64,000 bases of DNA, taken from assembly GCF_022458895.1 (NCBI RefSeq), contig NZ_JAINFL010000005.1, forward strand, positions 1 through 64,000, written 5' to 3'. Position numbers and translations under genes: made by a program. The stretch is from Roseihalotalea indica. Lineage in GTDB: Bacteria > Bacteroidota > Bacteroidia > Cytophagales > Cyclobacteriaceae. The number at the start of each line of letters is the position of its first letter. Within the stretch, counting starts at the first letter, position 1. The notes beneath the pieces were generated by a model. That model saw only the letters and a program-made list of their open reading frames with translations. It made no database searches and was not told the origin of the DNA. Positions 15,693 to 24,281 of the stretch are shown one piece after another.

Positions 15693-15713
15693 TATTTAGA
15701 TTAATTATAAATA
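15693..15713 (-). promoter_or_regulatory. Iron-box-like palindrome, copy 2 (heme operon)
   Basis: A 21-bp palindrome with half-sites TATTTA and TAAATA, one base different from the copy at 9213-9233. It begins 5 bp downstream of the -7 element, at the expected transcription start, a typical repressor position. Confidence 0.6.
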
Positions 15714-15717
15714 AGCT

Positions 15718-15748
15718 CAAATGTACAAAGTGCTGGAATAGCTGTCAA
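15718..15748 (-). promoter_or_regulatory. Promoter of the heme-uptake operon
   Basis: On the minus strand TTG (15748-15746), 20 nt, then TACATTTG (15725-15718). This is an exact match to the Bacteroidetes -33/-7 pattern TTG-N20-TAnnTTTG. It precedes the six-gene run from 15640 to 10303. Confidence 0.6.
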
Positions 15749-15781
15749 TCGCTGACGCTAGCCTTTTTTCTATGCCGACAC

Positions 15782-15799
15782 TAGCTAATCGATTAGCTA
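15782..15799. promoter_or_regulatory. 18-bp perfect palindrome upstream of the heme promoter
   Basis: TAGCTAATC followed by its exact complement GATTAGCTA. The centre lies about 80 bp upstream of the predicted start of the heme operon, a common activator position. The neighbouring LuxR-type response regulator is an obvious candidate to bind it (inference). Confidence 0.5.
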
Positions 15800-15842
15800 A
15801 TGGTAGTATTTTTGGAAGGGTAGGATAGAGGAAACAGCTTGA

Positions 15843-16502
15843 TTAACAGCTGGTTTCATTGAGAGGGATGAGGTGGAGGCGGAGTGCTTTCATCACGAGC
15901 CCTACTGGCGATTTTGCATCTAGTTTTTTTAGAATTCGCTTGCGGTGGGCGTTAATGGTGTGCGGGCTTAGGTTAAGTTCTGCCGCAATGTCGTGAGTAG
16001 ATAAGTCTTGAGCAATACACTTAACAATCTGGAGTTCGCGCGAGCTTAAAGCGGCAGCCGATGCTTGATCTGGGTCGGTCGGTTGATTTTGCTCGGTCAG
16101 CATATCCAATACGGAGTTGCAGTAAAATTTTTGCCCTTCGCAAATAGCCCGGAACGCATTGAGAATTTCTTTGTGACTGCAATCTTTCGTTAAAAAAGCA
16201 AAGACTCCTGATTGTATTACTTTCAGTATTTGTTCCCGATCCGTGAGGGTGGTGAGGATAAAAAATTTAAGAGCAGGATATTGCTTTTGTAACGAGACAC
16301 AATCGTCCGAAGAAAAATTAGATACATTGGCATAGTCTATTACTAGCAAATCAGGAGAGTGATGCAAAATATGATAGTGAAGCTCATCTCGTCGGGTGAC
16401 TATTCCACTTATCTCATACGTTACCTCTTCTTCCAGCAGGTGTTCGATACCAGCCACGGCCAGGGCTTGCTTATCGGCAATCAGGACTCGTATCTTCTTC
16501 AT
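15843..16502 (-). CDS. LuxR/NarL-type response regulator
   Basis: A 219-residue two-domain regulator. The receiver (about 1-120) has the phospho-acceptor Asp56 (LLVIDYAN) and Lys104 (FLTKD). The acidic pocket, however, has only Asp10 (LIADKQ) where most relatives carry two acidic residues. The C-terminal LuxR helix-turn-helix (about 148-210) has LSSRELQIVKCIAQDLSTHDIAAELNLSPHTINAHRKRILKKL. No histidine kinase is nearby. It lies just upstream of the heme operon on the same strand and has its own iron-box-like promoter, so it probably belongs to the same regulon and may activate it. Confidence 0.85.
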   Translation of the reverse strand: MKKIRVLIADKQALAVAGIEHLLEEEVTYEISGIVTRRDELHYHILHHSPDLLVIDYANVSNFSSDDCVSLQKQYPALKFFILTTLTDREQILKVIQSGVFAFLTKDCSHKEILNAFRAICEGQKFYCNSVLDMLTEQNQPTDPDQASAAALSSRELQIVKCIAQDLSTHDIAAELNLSPHTINAHRKRILKKLDAKSPVGLVMKALRLHLIPLNETSC

Positions 16503-16518
16503 TATTTGGTTAGCTAGT

Positions 16519-16564
16519 TATTTATATTAAGTCTAAATTAATATATAGGATAGACTAGACCAAA
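16519..16564 (-). promoter_or_regulatory. Promoter with iron-box-like palindrome, copy 3 (response regulator)
   Basis: TTTG (16564-16561), 20 nt, then TAATTTAG (16540-16533), one mismatch to TAnnTTTG. The -7 lies inside a third 21-bp palindrome (16519-16539) that matches the copies at 9213 and 15693 at about 18 of 21 positions. Confidence 0.5.
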
Positions 16565-16648
16565 TAGAAGAGAAAACTCTTTAAAAAGACGAGCCGTCAG
16601 AGTATTGATTATATACCTATTGATATTGTAAAAGAAGCAGTATATCGA

Positions 16649-16673
16649 ATAAAAAAAGCTGCCAAAGCAGCTT
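16649..16673 (-). terminator. Rho-independent terminator of the CHRD-like lipoprotein gene
   Basis: On the minus strand AAGCTGC-TTTG-GCAGCTT followed by a T run, 45 bp after the lipoprotein stop codon. Confidence 0.7.
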
Positions 16674-16718
16674 ATTATTATAGTATTTATGAGAAATAGG
16701 TAAGCCCTATATAGTTAA

Positions 16719-17255
16719 TTATTGGGTTTTGCTATTACAGATGCTAATGTCGCCGATCAGGCCAACATCAGACATGGAGTAATTAGTACCAATATTAGTC
16801 GCTCCTAGAATAACATCCTTCAGGGGGCCTTCTTCCTCAAAATGCACTTTAATGCTACCATCCATCTCGATAAAACTGTCGAAGGTGATGGTAGAACCAT
16901 CGGCTAGCTGCGTTAAATGCGTAATGCTTTCTCCATGATGGTCGCCAATATCTTCTACGTTGTGTAAATACTCAGCAACTAGTCCATCATCTACCAGGCT
17001 GCCGTAGTGTAGGTGCACCGGATGAACAGCCTCATCAAGCGTGCCATCCAGAAATAGCTGAATATCAATGGAGTGGTCATTCCGCTCTTTTACGACAATA
17101 TTCCCGGAGGTTGTGTTCTCCATGTACGAGCCTTCCAGAAGATTGTAACTTACTTCTCTTCCGGTATACATACTACTTTCTTCTTCACTGCTGCTGCAAG
17201 CACTGTTAAGCACCAGCACTGCTGCAAAAATCATGATTAAGCCATTCAATCGCAT
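16719..17255 (-). CDS. CHRD-like lipoprotein with HxxHxH motif
   Basis: The 178-residue protein has a lipoprotein signal (lipobox NSAC, Cys20) and one beta-rich domain. The motif HPVHLHYGS (His78, His81, His83) recalls the copper-binding HVH of Cu/Zn superoxide dismutases and the related CHRD domain. The rest of the SOD active site is not evident, so enzyme activity should not be assumed. It is monocistronic with its own terminator. The role is unknown. Confidence 0.6.
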   Translation of the reverse strand: MRLNGLIMIFAAVLVLNSACSSSEEESSMYTGREVSYNLLEGSYMENTTSGNIVVKERNDHSIDIQLFLDGTLDEAVHPVHLHYGSLVDDGLVAEYLHNVEDIGDHHGESITHLTQLADGSTITFDSFIEMDGSIKVHFEEEGPLKDVILGATNIGTNYSMSDVGLIGDISICNSKTQ

Positions 17256-17365
17256 CGCGTATTCTATTTAGTCTATCGAAGATACAAAAAATTAGCCATG
17301 TAGGGGAGGCTCTATTAGAAAAAAGGAATTAGTGGTATTTTATTGTGTATAGGAGAGCAATAGAC

Positions 17366-17400
17366 AAAAAAAAGCCCCACTTGAATATTCCAGGTGGGGC
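17366..17400 (-). terminator. Rho-independent terminator of the citrate synthase gene
   Basis: On the minus strand GCCCCAC pairs with GTGGGGC, with additional internal pairs around ATAT, followed by eight T. It begins 9 bp after the gltA stop. Confidence 0.8.
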
Positions 17401-17408
17401 GGGTTAGT

Positions 17409-18686
17409 TTAACGTTCAATCTTCCGTTCGTTATAGCCGGTGTAAATCTGCCGGGGACGTCCGATGGGTTCTTTGTTTTCCCGCATCTCTTTCCACTGGG
17501 CAATCCAGCCAGGTAGGCGGCCCAGGGCAAACATGACCGTGAACATATCAGTAGGGATGCCCATAGCCCGGTAGATGATGCCGGAGTAGAAATCCACGTT
17601 CGGATACAGCTTACGTTCTTTGAAATAATCATCATTCAGCGCGGCTTCCTCCAGTCCTTTGGCAATATCCAGTACGGGGTCGCTAACGCCCAGGCCAGAC
17701 AGTACTTCATCGGCGTTTTTCTTGATGATTCGGGCTCGGGGGTCAAAGTTTTTATATACCCGGTGACCAAAGCCCATCAGTCGGAAAGGATCATCTTTAT
17801 CCTTCGCCTTATCTAAATATTTTTTCACATCGCCACCATCAGCTTTAATGCTTTCCAGCATTTCAATTACTGCCATATTTGCTCCACCGTGCAAGGGCCC
17901 CCACAGGGCATTGATACCAGCAGAGATTGAAGCGTAAAGGCTGGCTTGCGAAGAACCAACGATACGGACAGTAGACGTAGAGCAGTTTTGCTCGTGGTCG
18001 GCGTGTAGAATCAACAGTTTATCCAATGCATCGCTCACTACCGGATCAGCCTCGTAGGGTTCGGCGGGTAGGGCAAACATCATCTTCAGGAAGTTGCTGC
18101 AATAGTCGGCCCGGTTGTCTGGATACGTTACCGGGTGGCCAATCTTGTGCTTGTAAGCCCAGGCGGCAAAGGTAGGCAGTTTCGCCAGAATACGAATAAT
18201 GCTCAGGTTCACCTCTTCTTTTGAGCGGTTCGGGTCTAAAGACTCTGGATAGAAAGCCGTTAGTGAACATACCAGAGAAGAAAGCACTCCCATGGGGTGA
18301 GCACTGGAAGGAAAGCCATCCAGAATCTTTTTATAATCTTCGTGCACCATGGTATGATGCGTGATTTCCTCCTTGAAGCTGGCAAAATCATCGGAAGACG
18401 GAAGCTCACCGTAGATCAGCAGATAAGCTACTTCCAGAAAACTTGACTTAGAGGTGAGCTCTTCAATAGAATAGCCTCGGTAACGAAGAATGCCTTCTTC
18501 GCCATCCAGAAAGGTAATTGCGCTGGTGGTTGAACCGGTATTTTTATACCCCGGGTCAATGGTGATGTACCCACTTTGCGACCGCAGTTTGCTAATGTCA
18601 ACTGCTTTTTCCTGTTCTGATCCTTCAACGATGGGTAATTCGTAGGATTTGTCTTCTATTTTTAATTCAGCGGTGTTGTTAGCCAT
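17409..18686 (-). CDS. gltA: Citrate synthase
   Basis: Condenses oxaloacetate and acetyl-CoA to citrate at the entry of the TCA cycle. The 425-residue protein has the length and N-terminal beta-rich extension of type II (hexameric, Gram-negative) enzymes. The active-site regions are LILHADHEQNCSTSTVR, GPLHGGANMAV, FGHRVYKNFDPRA and NVDFYSG, containing the catalytic His, His and Asp. It is preceded by a prohibitin-like gene read from 19577, with 66 bp between them that contain a -7-like TAAATTTG (18731-18724). Confidence 0.95.
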   Translation of the reverse strand: MANNTAELKIEDKSYELPIVEGSEQEKAVDISKLRSQSGYITIDPGYKNTGSTTSAITFLDGEEGILRYRGYSIEELTSKSSFLEVAYLLIYGELPSSDDFASFKEEITHHTMVHEDYKKILDGFPSSAHPMGVLSSLVCSLTAFYPESLDPNRSKEEVNLSIIRILAKLPTFAAWAYKHKIGHPVTYPDNRADYCSNFLKMMFALPAEPYEADPVVSDALDKLLILHADHEQNCSTSTVRIVGSSQASLYASISAGINALWGPLHGGANMAVIEMLESIKADGGDVKKYLDKAKDKDDPFRLMGFGHRVYKNFDPRARIIKKNADEVLSGLGVSDPVLDIAKGLEEAALNDDYFKERKLYPNVDFYSGIIYRAMGIPTDMFTVMFALGRLPGWIAQWKEMRENKEPIGRPRQIYTGYNERKIER

Positions 18687-18723
18687 AGGAAGATTCTTAA
18701 TGTTATGTATGTGGATTAAGGGT

Positions 18724-18731
18724 CAAATTTA
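18724..18731 (-). promoter_or_regulatory. Candidate -7 element of gltA
   Basis: TAAATTTG on the minus strand matches TAnnTTTG, 38 bp before the gltA ATG. No convincing -33 TTG is at the right distance, so support is weak. Confidence 0.3.
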
Positions 18732-18752
18732 AGATATAAGTGGATATACTGC

Positions 18753-19577
18753 CTAATTGTTGCCAAGAATTAGTGGTAATCCGCCTTCTCCGCCCCCAAT
18801 AACGACCACTTTACTGTTGTTGGATTCGGAAAGTCGGGTGGTAGCTTCGATGCCGCGCATCTTCAGCAGCTCATCAGTCAGGCTGCTATTAATAATTTTA
18901 TTGGCTTCGGCCTCACCTTCGGCCGCAATCCGCTTACGCTCGGCTTCACTTTTCTCTCGCTCTAATCGGAACTGGTAGGCCAGGGCTTCCTGCTCCTGCT
19001 GTAGTTTAGACTCAATGGCCGTACGGATCTGGTCGGGCAGATTGATAGAGCGAATAAGGAGCGCTCGCATCTGGATATTGTTGCTTTCGCTTTGCAAAAT
19101 ATCTTCGGTTTCCTTGATGATCGCCTCTTCTACTTCGCTTCGCTTGGTGGAGTAAATTTCTTCCGCGGTATAGCGGCCCATGACCCGGCGTACGGTAGAA
19201 CGAGCCTCCGGGATAATCAGTTGTTGCACATAGTCTGAGCCGAAATTTTCGTGCAGATAGCCAATTTTGTTATACATGGGATGAAAGCGAATAGAGACAT
19301 CTACGGCAATGCTCAAACCGTTTTTGTCCAGCACATCCATGGTTTCCTCAATGTTACTTTCCCGCACATTGTATACGTACATGTCGTTCCAGGGAGCTTT
19401 AATAACAAAGCCGGGCTCGTAGACTTGGTCTTTCTGTAAGCCGCCGCCAAACGGTTTAAATAGTACGCCTCGCTCGCCAGCATCGATGGTTAGAAACAAG
19501 CTGGAAGACAGATAGATAATGGCGAAAAAAAGTGCGATGGCAATGACAATCAGGGGAAGATATTTTCTGTTATCCAT
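18753..19577 (-). CDS. Prohibitin/SPFH (Band 7) family membrane protein
   Basis: The 274-residue protein has one N-terminal membrane segment (about 7-29: LPLIVIAIALFFAIIYLSSSLFL), an SPFH domain (about 30-190, with IDAGERGVLFKPFGGG and VDVSIRFHP) and a long coiled coil (about 190-235, QQEQEALAYQFRLEREKSEAERKRIAAEG in segments). Prohibitin-type proteins form ring scaffolds at membranes and often modulate FtsH-like proteases; the bacterial role is less clear. A well-matched promoter lies upstream. Confidence 0.88.
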   Translation of the reverse strand: MDNRKYLPLIVIAIALFFAIIYLSSSLFLTIDAGERGVLFKPFGGGLQKDQVYEPGFVIKAPWNDMYVYNVRESNIEETMDVLDKNGLSIAVDVSIRFHPMYNKIGYLHENFGSDYVQQLIIPEARSTVRRVMGRYTAEEIYSTKRSEVEEAIIKETEDILQSESNNIQMRALLIRSINLPDQIRTAIESKLQQEQEALAYQFRLEREKSEAERKRIAAEGEAEANKIINSSLTDELLKMRGIEATTRLSESNNSKVVVIGGGEGGLPLILGNN

Positions 19578-19613
19578 AAATTCGTGAGGTTACAACGGTT
19601 GCATAGAACGAAA

Positions 19614-19645
19614 CAATACTAAGGTAAACCTGCTAATTGGGCAAA
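19614..19645 (-). promoter_or_regulatory. Promoter of the prohibitin-like gene
   Basis: On the minus strand TTTG (19645-19642), 20 nt, then TAGTATTG (19621-19614), one mismatch to the Bacteroidetes -7. It is 36 bp before the ATG. Confidence 0.5.
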
Positions 19646-19791
19646 CCTTTTCCTTAAAACAGCAGTATTCAAAAGAAAGTGTCAGCCGCTGCATGTTGGG
19701 CTGCGTAGACTGCCCCTTACGGGCTAAGGTAGCAAAGGTTTTTCGTAGTACTGAAAATCTGGTAAAAAAATCCTCTATATACCAGGGTTTA

Positions 19792-19824
19792 TTGCGCAAT
19801 TGACCGCAGAGATTGGTAATTTTG
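19792..19824 (+). promoter_or_regulatory. Candidate promoter of the cystathionine beta-synthase gene
   Basis: TTG (19792-19794), 22 nt, TAATTTTG (19817-19824). The -7 is an exact consensus match. It is 32 bp before the ATG. Confidence 0.45.
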
Positions 19825-19856
19825 CCAAGAATTTGAAATCACAAAGATAAAGACGC

Positions 19857-21227
19857 ATGTTTTACAACTCCGTTATAGAAACCATTGGTAATACCCCGCT
19901 TATTAAGCTCAATAAGCTCACTGAAGGCATAGAGGGGACCATATTGGTAAAGGTAGAATACTTTAACCCTGGTAATTCAGTGAAAGACCGTATTGCCGTG
20001 CAAATGATTGAAGATGCCGAGAAGGAAGGTAAGCTTCGTCCGGGGGGAACGATCATTGAGGGCACCTCGGGGAATACCGGTATGGGGTTGGCATTAGCCG
20101 CTATTGCTAAGGGGTATAAGTGTATTTTTACGCTGGCCGATAAACAATCGCAGGAAAAGATCGATATTTTGCGAGCTGTAGGGGCCGAAGTCATTGTGTG
20201 TCCTACCAATGTGCCACCGGAAGACCCTCGCTCATACTACTCAGTAGCCAAGAAACTAAACGAAACTATTCCTAACTCAATCTACCCGAACCAGTACGAT
20301 AACCCTTCGAACATGAAGGCTCACTACGAGACAACGGGGCCGGAGATCTGGGAACAAACGGAAGGAAAAATAACTCACTATGCGGCGGGAGTGGGCACCG
20401 GCGGAACGATTAGCGGAGCGTCTAAATTTCTGAAAGAAAAGAATCCCGACGTTTTTACCCTGGGCATCGACACCTACGGTTCAGTGTTCAAGAAATATAA
20501 GGAAACTGGTGAGTTCGATGAAAAAGAAGTGTTTCCCTATCTCACGGAAGGTATTGGGGAGGATATCTTACCCGAAAACGTAGATTTTAGCCTGATTGAC
20601 CATTTCATCAAAGTAACCGATAAGGATGCCGCTATTATGGCCCGCCGACTGGCTCGGGAAGAAGGTCTGTTCGTAGGTTGGTCCTGTGGTTCGGCGGTGT
20701 ACGGTGCGTTGCGCTATGCCCGAAAACATCTTAAGAAAGACGACCTGATGGTGATTATCCTGCCCGACCACGGCACGCGCTATTTAGGAAAGATCTATAA
20801 TGATAGCTGGATGAAAGACCACGGCTACCTGGAAAAAAGAGAGTTTGCCACGGCTCAGGACATCCTCCGAGGCCGGAACGGCGCCAGCGACCTGGTGACG
20901 ATCCCTTCCACTACTACGGTGGGTGAAACCATTAAAATTATGAACGAGCGCGGCATCTCTCAAATTCCGGTTACCGACGATGAGCAGTTCGTAGGTAGCC
21001 TCACCGACTCTAAATTATTGCATAAGCTGATTGAGGAACCTGAGCTACGGAGCCAGCCAGTGTCTAAGGTAATGGATAAACCCTTCCAGTTCGTCTCACC
21101 CCACGACACGCTGGATGTACTCTCATCCCTAATCGACAAAGAGAATAAGGCTTTGCTGGTGCGCGATCAACTCAACCAGATTCACATCATTACCCAGTCT
21201 GATTTACTGGTGGCAATGAGTAGTTAA
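19857..21227 (+). CDS. Cystathionine beta-synthase (PLP domain plus two CBS domains)
   Basis: PLP enzyme that condenses serine (or an activated serine) with homocysteine or sulfide. The 456-residue protein has the fold type II synthase domain (1-325), with PLP Lys43 in FNPGNSVKDR and the phosphate loop GTGGTISG. The substrate loop EGTSGNTGMG is at about 68-77. A C-terminal pair of CBS domains (about 335-456) probably senses adenosyl ligands, as in eukaryotic CBS. Bacterial cysteine synthases lack the CBS pair, which favours the cystathionine synthase assignment. It stands alone with its own promoter and terminator. Confidence 0.88.
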   Translation: MFYNSVIETIGNTPLIKLNKLTEGIEGTILVKVEYFNPGNSVKDRIAVQMIEDAEKEGKLRPGGTIIEGTSGNTGMGLALAAIAKGYKCIFTLADKQSQEKIDILRAVGAEVIVCPTNVPPEDPRSYYSVAKKLNETIPNSIYPNQYDNPSNMKAHYETTGPEIWEQTEGKITHYAAGVGTGGTISGASKFLKEKNPDVFTLGIDTYGSVFKKYKETGEFDEKEVFPYLTEGIGEDILPENVDFSLIDHFIKVTDKDAAIMARRLAREEGLFVGWSCGSAVYGALRYARKHLKKDDLMVIILPDHGTRYLGKIYNDSWMKDHGYLEKREFATAQDILRGRNGASDLVTIPSTTTVGETIKIMNERGISQIPVTDDEQFVGSLTDSKLLHKLIEEPELRSQPVSKVMDKPFQFVSPHDTLDVLSSLIDKENKALLVRDQLNQIHIITQSDLLVAMSS

Positions 21228-21252
21228 AAAGGCCCGGAAAGCCAGATAGTGC

Positions 21253-21304
21253 AAGCAGCAATGGTAAGCTCCATAAGAAAGGGCAAGCCATGGCTGCTTT
21301 TTTT
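21253..21304 (+). terminator. Rho-independent terminator of the cystathionine beta-synthase gene
   Basis: Stem AAGCAGC/GCTGCTT with additional ATGG/CCAT pairing inside, followed by a T run (21300-21304). It is 26 bp after the stop. Confidence 0.6.
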
Positions 21305-21311
21305 ATAATGC

Positions 21312-23531
21312 CTACTTCATCATACTGACTGCCTTTGCAATCTGCTCGCTATAACGTAGTAGCACTTCTTCCAGGTGTTCGATCTGTTCGTTGACCTGAT
21401 CAAAATCACGCTGTTCAATGGCTTCTCTTACTCCCGGCAGGGTTTTTACGCCGTAACCGGTATAAAATCCTGGGGCATAAATATGATGTTTGAACCAGGG
21501 GCGTCCGGGTAGGCCCTGATCCCGGGTGAGAGCACGCTCCATGTCTTTCAGGAGTTGATTGAGTTCAGTGCTGTGTTTCGCTTTTTTATCCCAGTTTTTA
21601 GACGCTTCTTCAAAAGCTGATGCTTGCTTTTTTAATTGATCTACTGCGTTTTCCAGGGGGGCAAAGTTAAAGTATGGTACACTTGCTTGAGGCTCAGGAA
21701 CAATAAACGTTTCCTCCGGATCAGCGGCCAGGGCGTAGGTGCCATCCTCAATTAACTTATTTTCTTTTTCGGTTTCCGTGCGTAGATCTTCCGCCAGCTT
21801 GATAACCTCATCCGTATATTCAGAAACGGTATTGGCAAAGTGCTGAAACTCAAAAGGCAACACTTCCGCATTGGCTAAACGCAGGGTAGTACGTCCGGCT
21901 ACCTTTACCAGCGCAATGCCGTACTGGAAATCCGGGTCTTTGAAGCGTTTGTACATCTCGTAGGTGTCGTACATGGTGTGATATTCTCCACCTGAACTTT
22001 CTCCGCCAAAACCCATATTGAAGGCAGCAATACCCGTATGCTGAAAGAAGGGAGAGTAATCCGAGCCGGAGCCTAATCCCTCTAACTGGTAATGAGACCA
22101 GGCCGGTCGACCGGCTACCAGTTCTGCCGCATTTCTTCGCTTAAATACCGATACATCCTTCACCGGATCATCTACCACCATGGTAATTTCACTAAAGAAC
22201 TTTTCTAGCGAATGAGAGCCTCCAGCGGAAAGAAACCCCTGACTCGTGCCATCGGTATTGATGTAAGCGACTGCTTTCTGCTTGAGTTCTTCTTCATGCG
22301 TTTCTACCCATTCGGTAGAGCCGATCAGTCCGGGTTCTTCGGCACCCCAGGCACAATATACCAGGGTGCGTTTGGGAACCATGCCTTGCTTGGCCAGTTC
22401 GCTCACCGCCCGGGCCTCTTCCATCAACGCAACCAGTCCGCTGATTGGGTCGCTTGCTCCGTGTACCCAGGCATCGTGGTGGTTCCCGCGGAGTATCCAC
22501 TCGTCGGGGTACTCGCTGCCTTTCCAGGTGGCAATGACATCGTAAGCGGGTTTCATGTCCCAGTTAAATTCCAGTTTCAGGTGTACCTTCGTTGGGCCGG
22601 GACCTACATGATAGGGTATAGGTAAGCCTCCTCGCCAAGCTGCCGGGGCCATAGGGCCTTTCAGCGCCTCCAGCAGGGGCTGGGCATCGTGGTAGGAGAT
22701 GGGCAGCACTGGTATTTTAGTCAGCGTGGGAGATTCTTCTATGGGTAGGCGCTCGGCATCTTTGGTGGCGCCGTATCCCGGAGTGAGCACATCGCCCGGA
22801 GCCTGGGGGAGGTCCATGACGGCGCCTCGCTGCACTCCGTATTCGTTTTTAAAAGGACCTTCGGGATATACTTCGCCCTGAACGTATCCATCATCTTCCG
22901 GGTCAGAATAAATAAGGCACCCGATGGCTCCTTTTTCAGCTGCTACTTTAGGTTTGATACCCCGCCAGGAACCCATGTATTTAGCCAGCACAATCTTGCC
23001 CTTTACGTCAATGCCCAGCTTTTCCAGTTCTTCATAATCGGAAGGTAATCCGTAATTGACAAAAACCAGCTCGGCGGTAACATCCCCGTCTATAGAAAAA
23101 CAGTTGTAGGGTGGTAGCGCTTCTTCGGTTTGGGCGGAGGAGGCGTCTCCTTCTACCGCCGGTTCTTCCAGGCTCGCGGTAAAAGAGGTCGGGGCCGTCA
23201 TTTCCAGTAAACGAACCTTGGGGGTCGGGAAAAGTACATTGAATGATTCTACTTTTACGTCAAATCCCCAGTCCTCAAACTTTTCAGCGATGAAGTCCAC
23301 CACCTTTTTGTCATAAGGTGAGCCTACGTGGTGAGGGCGGGCGGACATGTACTTCATCCATTCATCCAGATTATCGGCTTTGAGTAGTTCATCAAACTCG
23401 GCTTCCAGAGACAACTGACGGGCAGCGCTTTCTTTAGAAAATCCCATGATAGAATCGGACTGAGCCATCCCGGAAAGGTTGGCTAACCCGCAGAAGGCTA
23501 AAAAGAGCACAAGGGTAGGTACTAATTTCAT
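21312..23531 (-). CDS. Secreted M28-family metallopeptidase (glutamate carboxypeptidase II-like)
   Basis: A 739-residue exported zinc exopeptidase. Signal peptide 1-23 (ending GMAQ). A protease-associated domain (about 150-330) is inserted before the M28 catalytic domain. Di-zinc ligands are seen in GNHHDAWVHGASDP (His and bridging Asp), CAWGAEEPGLIGS (the EE pair with the general base), AYINTDG and GEYHTMYDT. The C-terminal 150 residues form a helical transferrin-receptor-type dimerisation domain. The layout equals human PSMA/GCPII, so it likely trims peptides or gamma-glutamyl compounds outside the cytoplasm. Confidence 0.9.
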   Translation of the reverse strand: MKLVPTLVLFLAFCGLANLSGMAQSDSIMGFSKESAARQLSLEAEFDELLKADNLDEWMKYMSARPHHVGSPYDKKVVDFIAEKFEDWGFDVKVESFNVLFPTPKVRLLEMTAPTSFTASLEEPAVEGDASSAQTEEALPPYNCFSIDGDVTAELVFVNYGLPSDYEELEKLGIDVKGKIVLAKYMGSWRGIKPKVAAEKGAIGCLIYSDPEDDGYVQGEVYPEGPFKNEYGVQRGAVMDLPQAPGDVLTPGYGATKDAERLPIEESPTLTKIPVLPISYHDAQPLLEALKGPMAPAAWRGGLPIPYHVGPGPTKVHLKLEFNWDMKPAYDVIATWKGSEYPDEWILRGNHHDAWVHGASDPISGLVALMEEARAVSELAKQGMVPKRTLVYCAWGAEEPGLIGSTEWVETHEEELKQKAVAYINTDGTSQGFLSAGGSHSLEKFFSEITMVVDDPVKDVSVFKRRNAAELVAGRPAWSHYQLEGLGSGSDYSPFFQHTGIAAFNMGFGGESSGGEYHTMYDTYEMYKRFKDPDFQYGIALVKVAGRTTLRLANAEVLPFEFQHFANTVSEYTDEVIKLAEDLRTETEKENKLIEDGTYALAADPEETFIVPEPQASVPYFNFAPLENAVDQLKKQASAFEEASKNWDKKAKHSTELNQLLKDMERALTRDQGLPGRPWFKHHIYAPGFYTGYGVKTLPGVREAIEQRDFDQVNEQIEHLEEVLLRYSEQIAKAVSMMK

Positions 23532-23795
23532 AGATAGTGATTATGCGTGTATGAAGATACGATGGCGGTTAAGCCGGGGTGGGTTAATGGATGGTGAGGC
23601 GATCATGTGCGCCTAACTGACAGCAATAGTATTCCCTGACAAAAATAGGCGAATAATGCTACCATCCAAGCCGTGGTGAAATTAGGTCTTTCAGTTTTTT
23701 TCAGCGTTGAGCAAGCGGGGCTAAGTCGTAATGCTATCATTGCTTGTATTTAACAGCTTCGTTTCTCTTGCACCACTATTGCCTCCTGTTTCTAA

Positions 23796-24266
23796 CTATA
23801 CTGATTTACACTCGGCTCTGTGATGAACCGGAAAGTTGAGAGAGTTGGCAATAAAGCATAGCTCATTGGCTCTTTTGTGCAATTCCATAGCCTTATCGAT
23901 CATAGAATCTTCAGCAACTATGACCTTCGGATTTAAAGTTACCAGCTTAAAAGAACCACCTCCTGCTGGGGTTTCTGCCATGATACCTACTGCATTGTCC
24001 GAATAATCCACTACTACTACCTTTGCCTGAGCACATAGGTGCAGATACCATAGCATATGGCAGGCAGCTATGGACGCCACCAGTAATTCTTCAGGGTTGT
24101 ATTTCGTAGGATCGCCCCGGAATGCCGGGTCTGATGAACATTGGATTTCGGTTTTGCTGCCCGAACTGATCAGATGATTCCTACTGTAAGAATCATAGCC
24201 TGAGGTGCCGCTACCGTTATTACCTGTCCATTTTACCGATAGATTATATTGATGTTCTTTTTCCAT
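23796..24266 (-). CDS. OsmC/Ohr-family peroxidase-like protein
   Basis: A 156-residue OsmC-fold protein. The two reactive cysteines are in SIAACHMLWYLHLC (first Cys about residue 69) and RANELCFIANS (about 136), the usual pair for thiol-dependent reduction of organic hydroperoxides. The N-terminus carries the beta strands (YNLSVKWTGNNGSG) and FRGDPTKYNPEELLVASIA is the conserved entry loop. It is last of three co-directional genes after an ACT-domain protein (15 bp) and an ABM-domain monooxygenase. The context suggests a stress response controlled by the divergent ArsR-type regulator. Confidence 0.85.
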   Translation of the reverse strand: MEKEHQYNLSVKWTGNNGSGTSGYDSYSRNHLISSGSKTEIQCSSDPAFRGDPTKYNPEELLVASIAACHMLWYLHLCAQAKVVVVDYSDNAVGIMAETPAGGGSFKLVTLNPKVIVAEDSMIDKAMELHKRANELCFIANSLNFPVHHRAECKSV

Positions 24267-24281
24267 ACTTCGTTTGTTGTT

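Noticed and set aside
19590..19799. 69-residue minus-strand ORF upstream of the prohibitin-like gene
   Set aside because: It runs through the well-matched promoter of that gene, has an unusual composition and no family.
19857..21227. Idea that the cystathionine beta-synthase gene makes cysteate for sulfonolipids together with the lipid operon
   Set aside because: The C-terminal CBS domain pair fits ordinary cystathionine synthase, the gene is 30 kb away, and no acyltransferase of the capnine pathway is present in the window.
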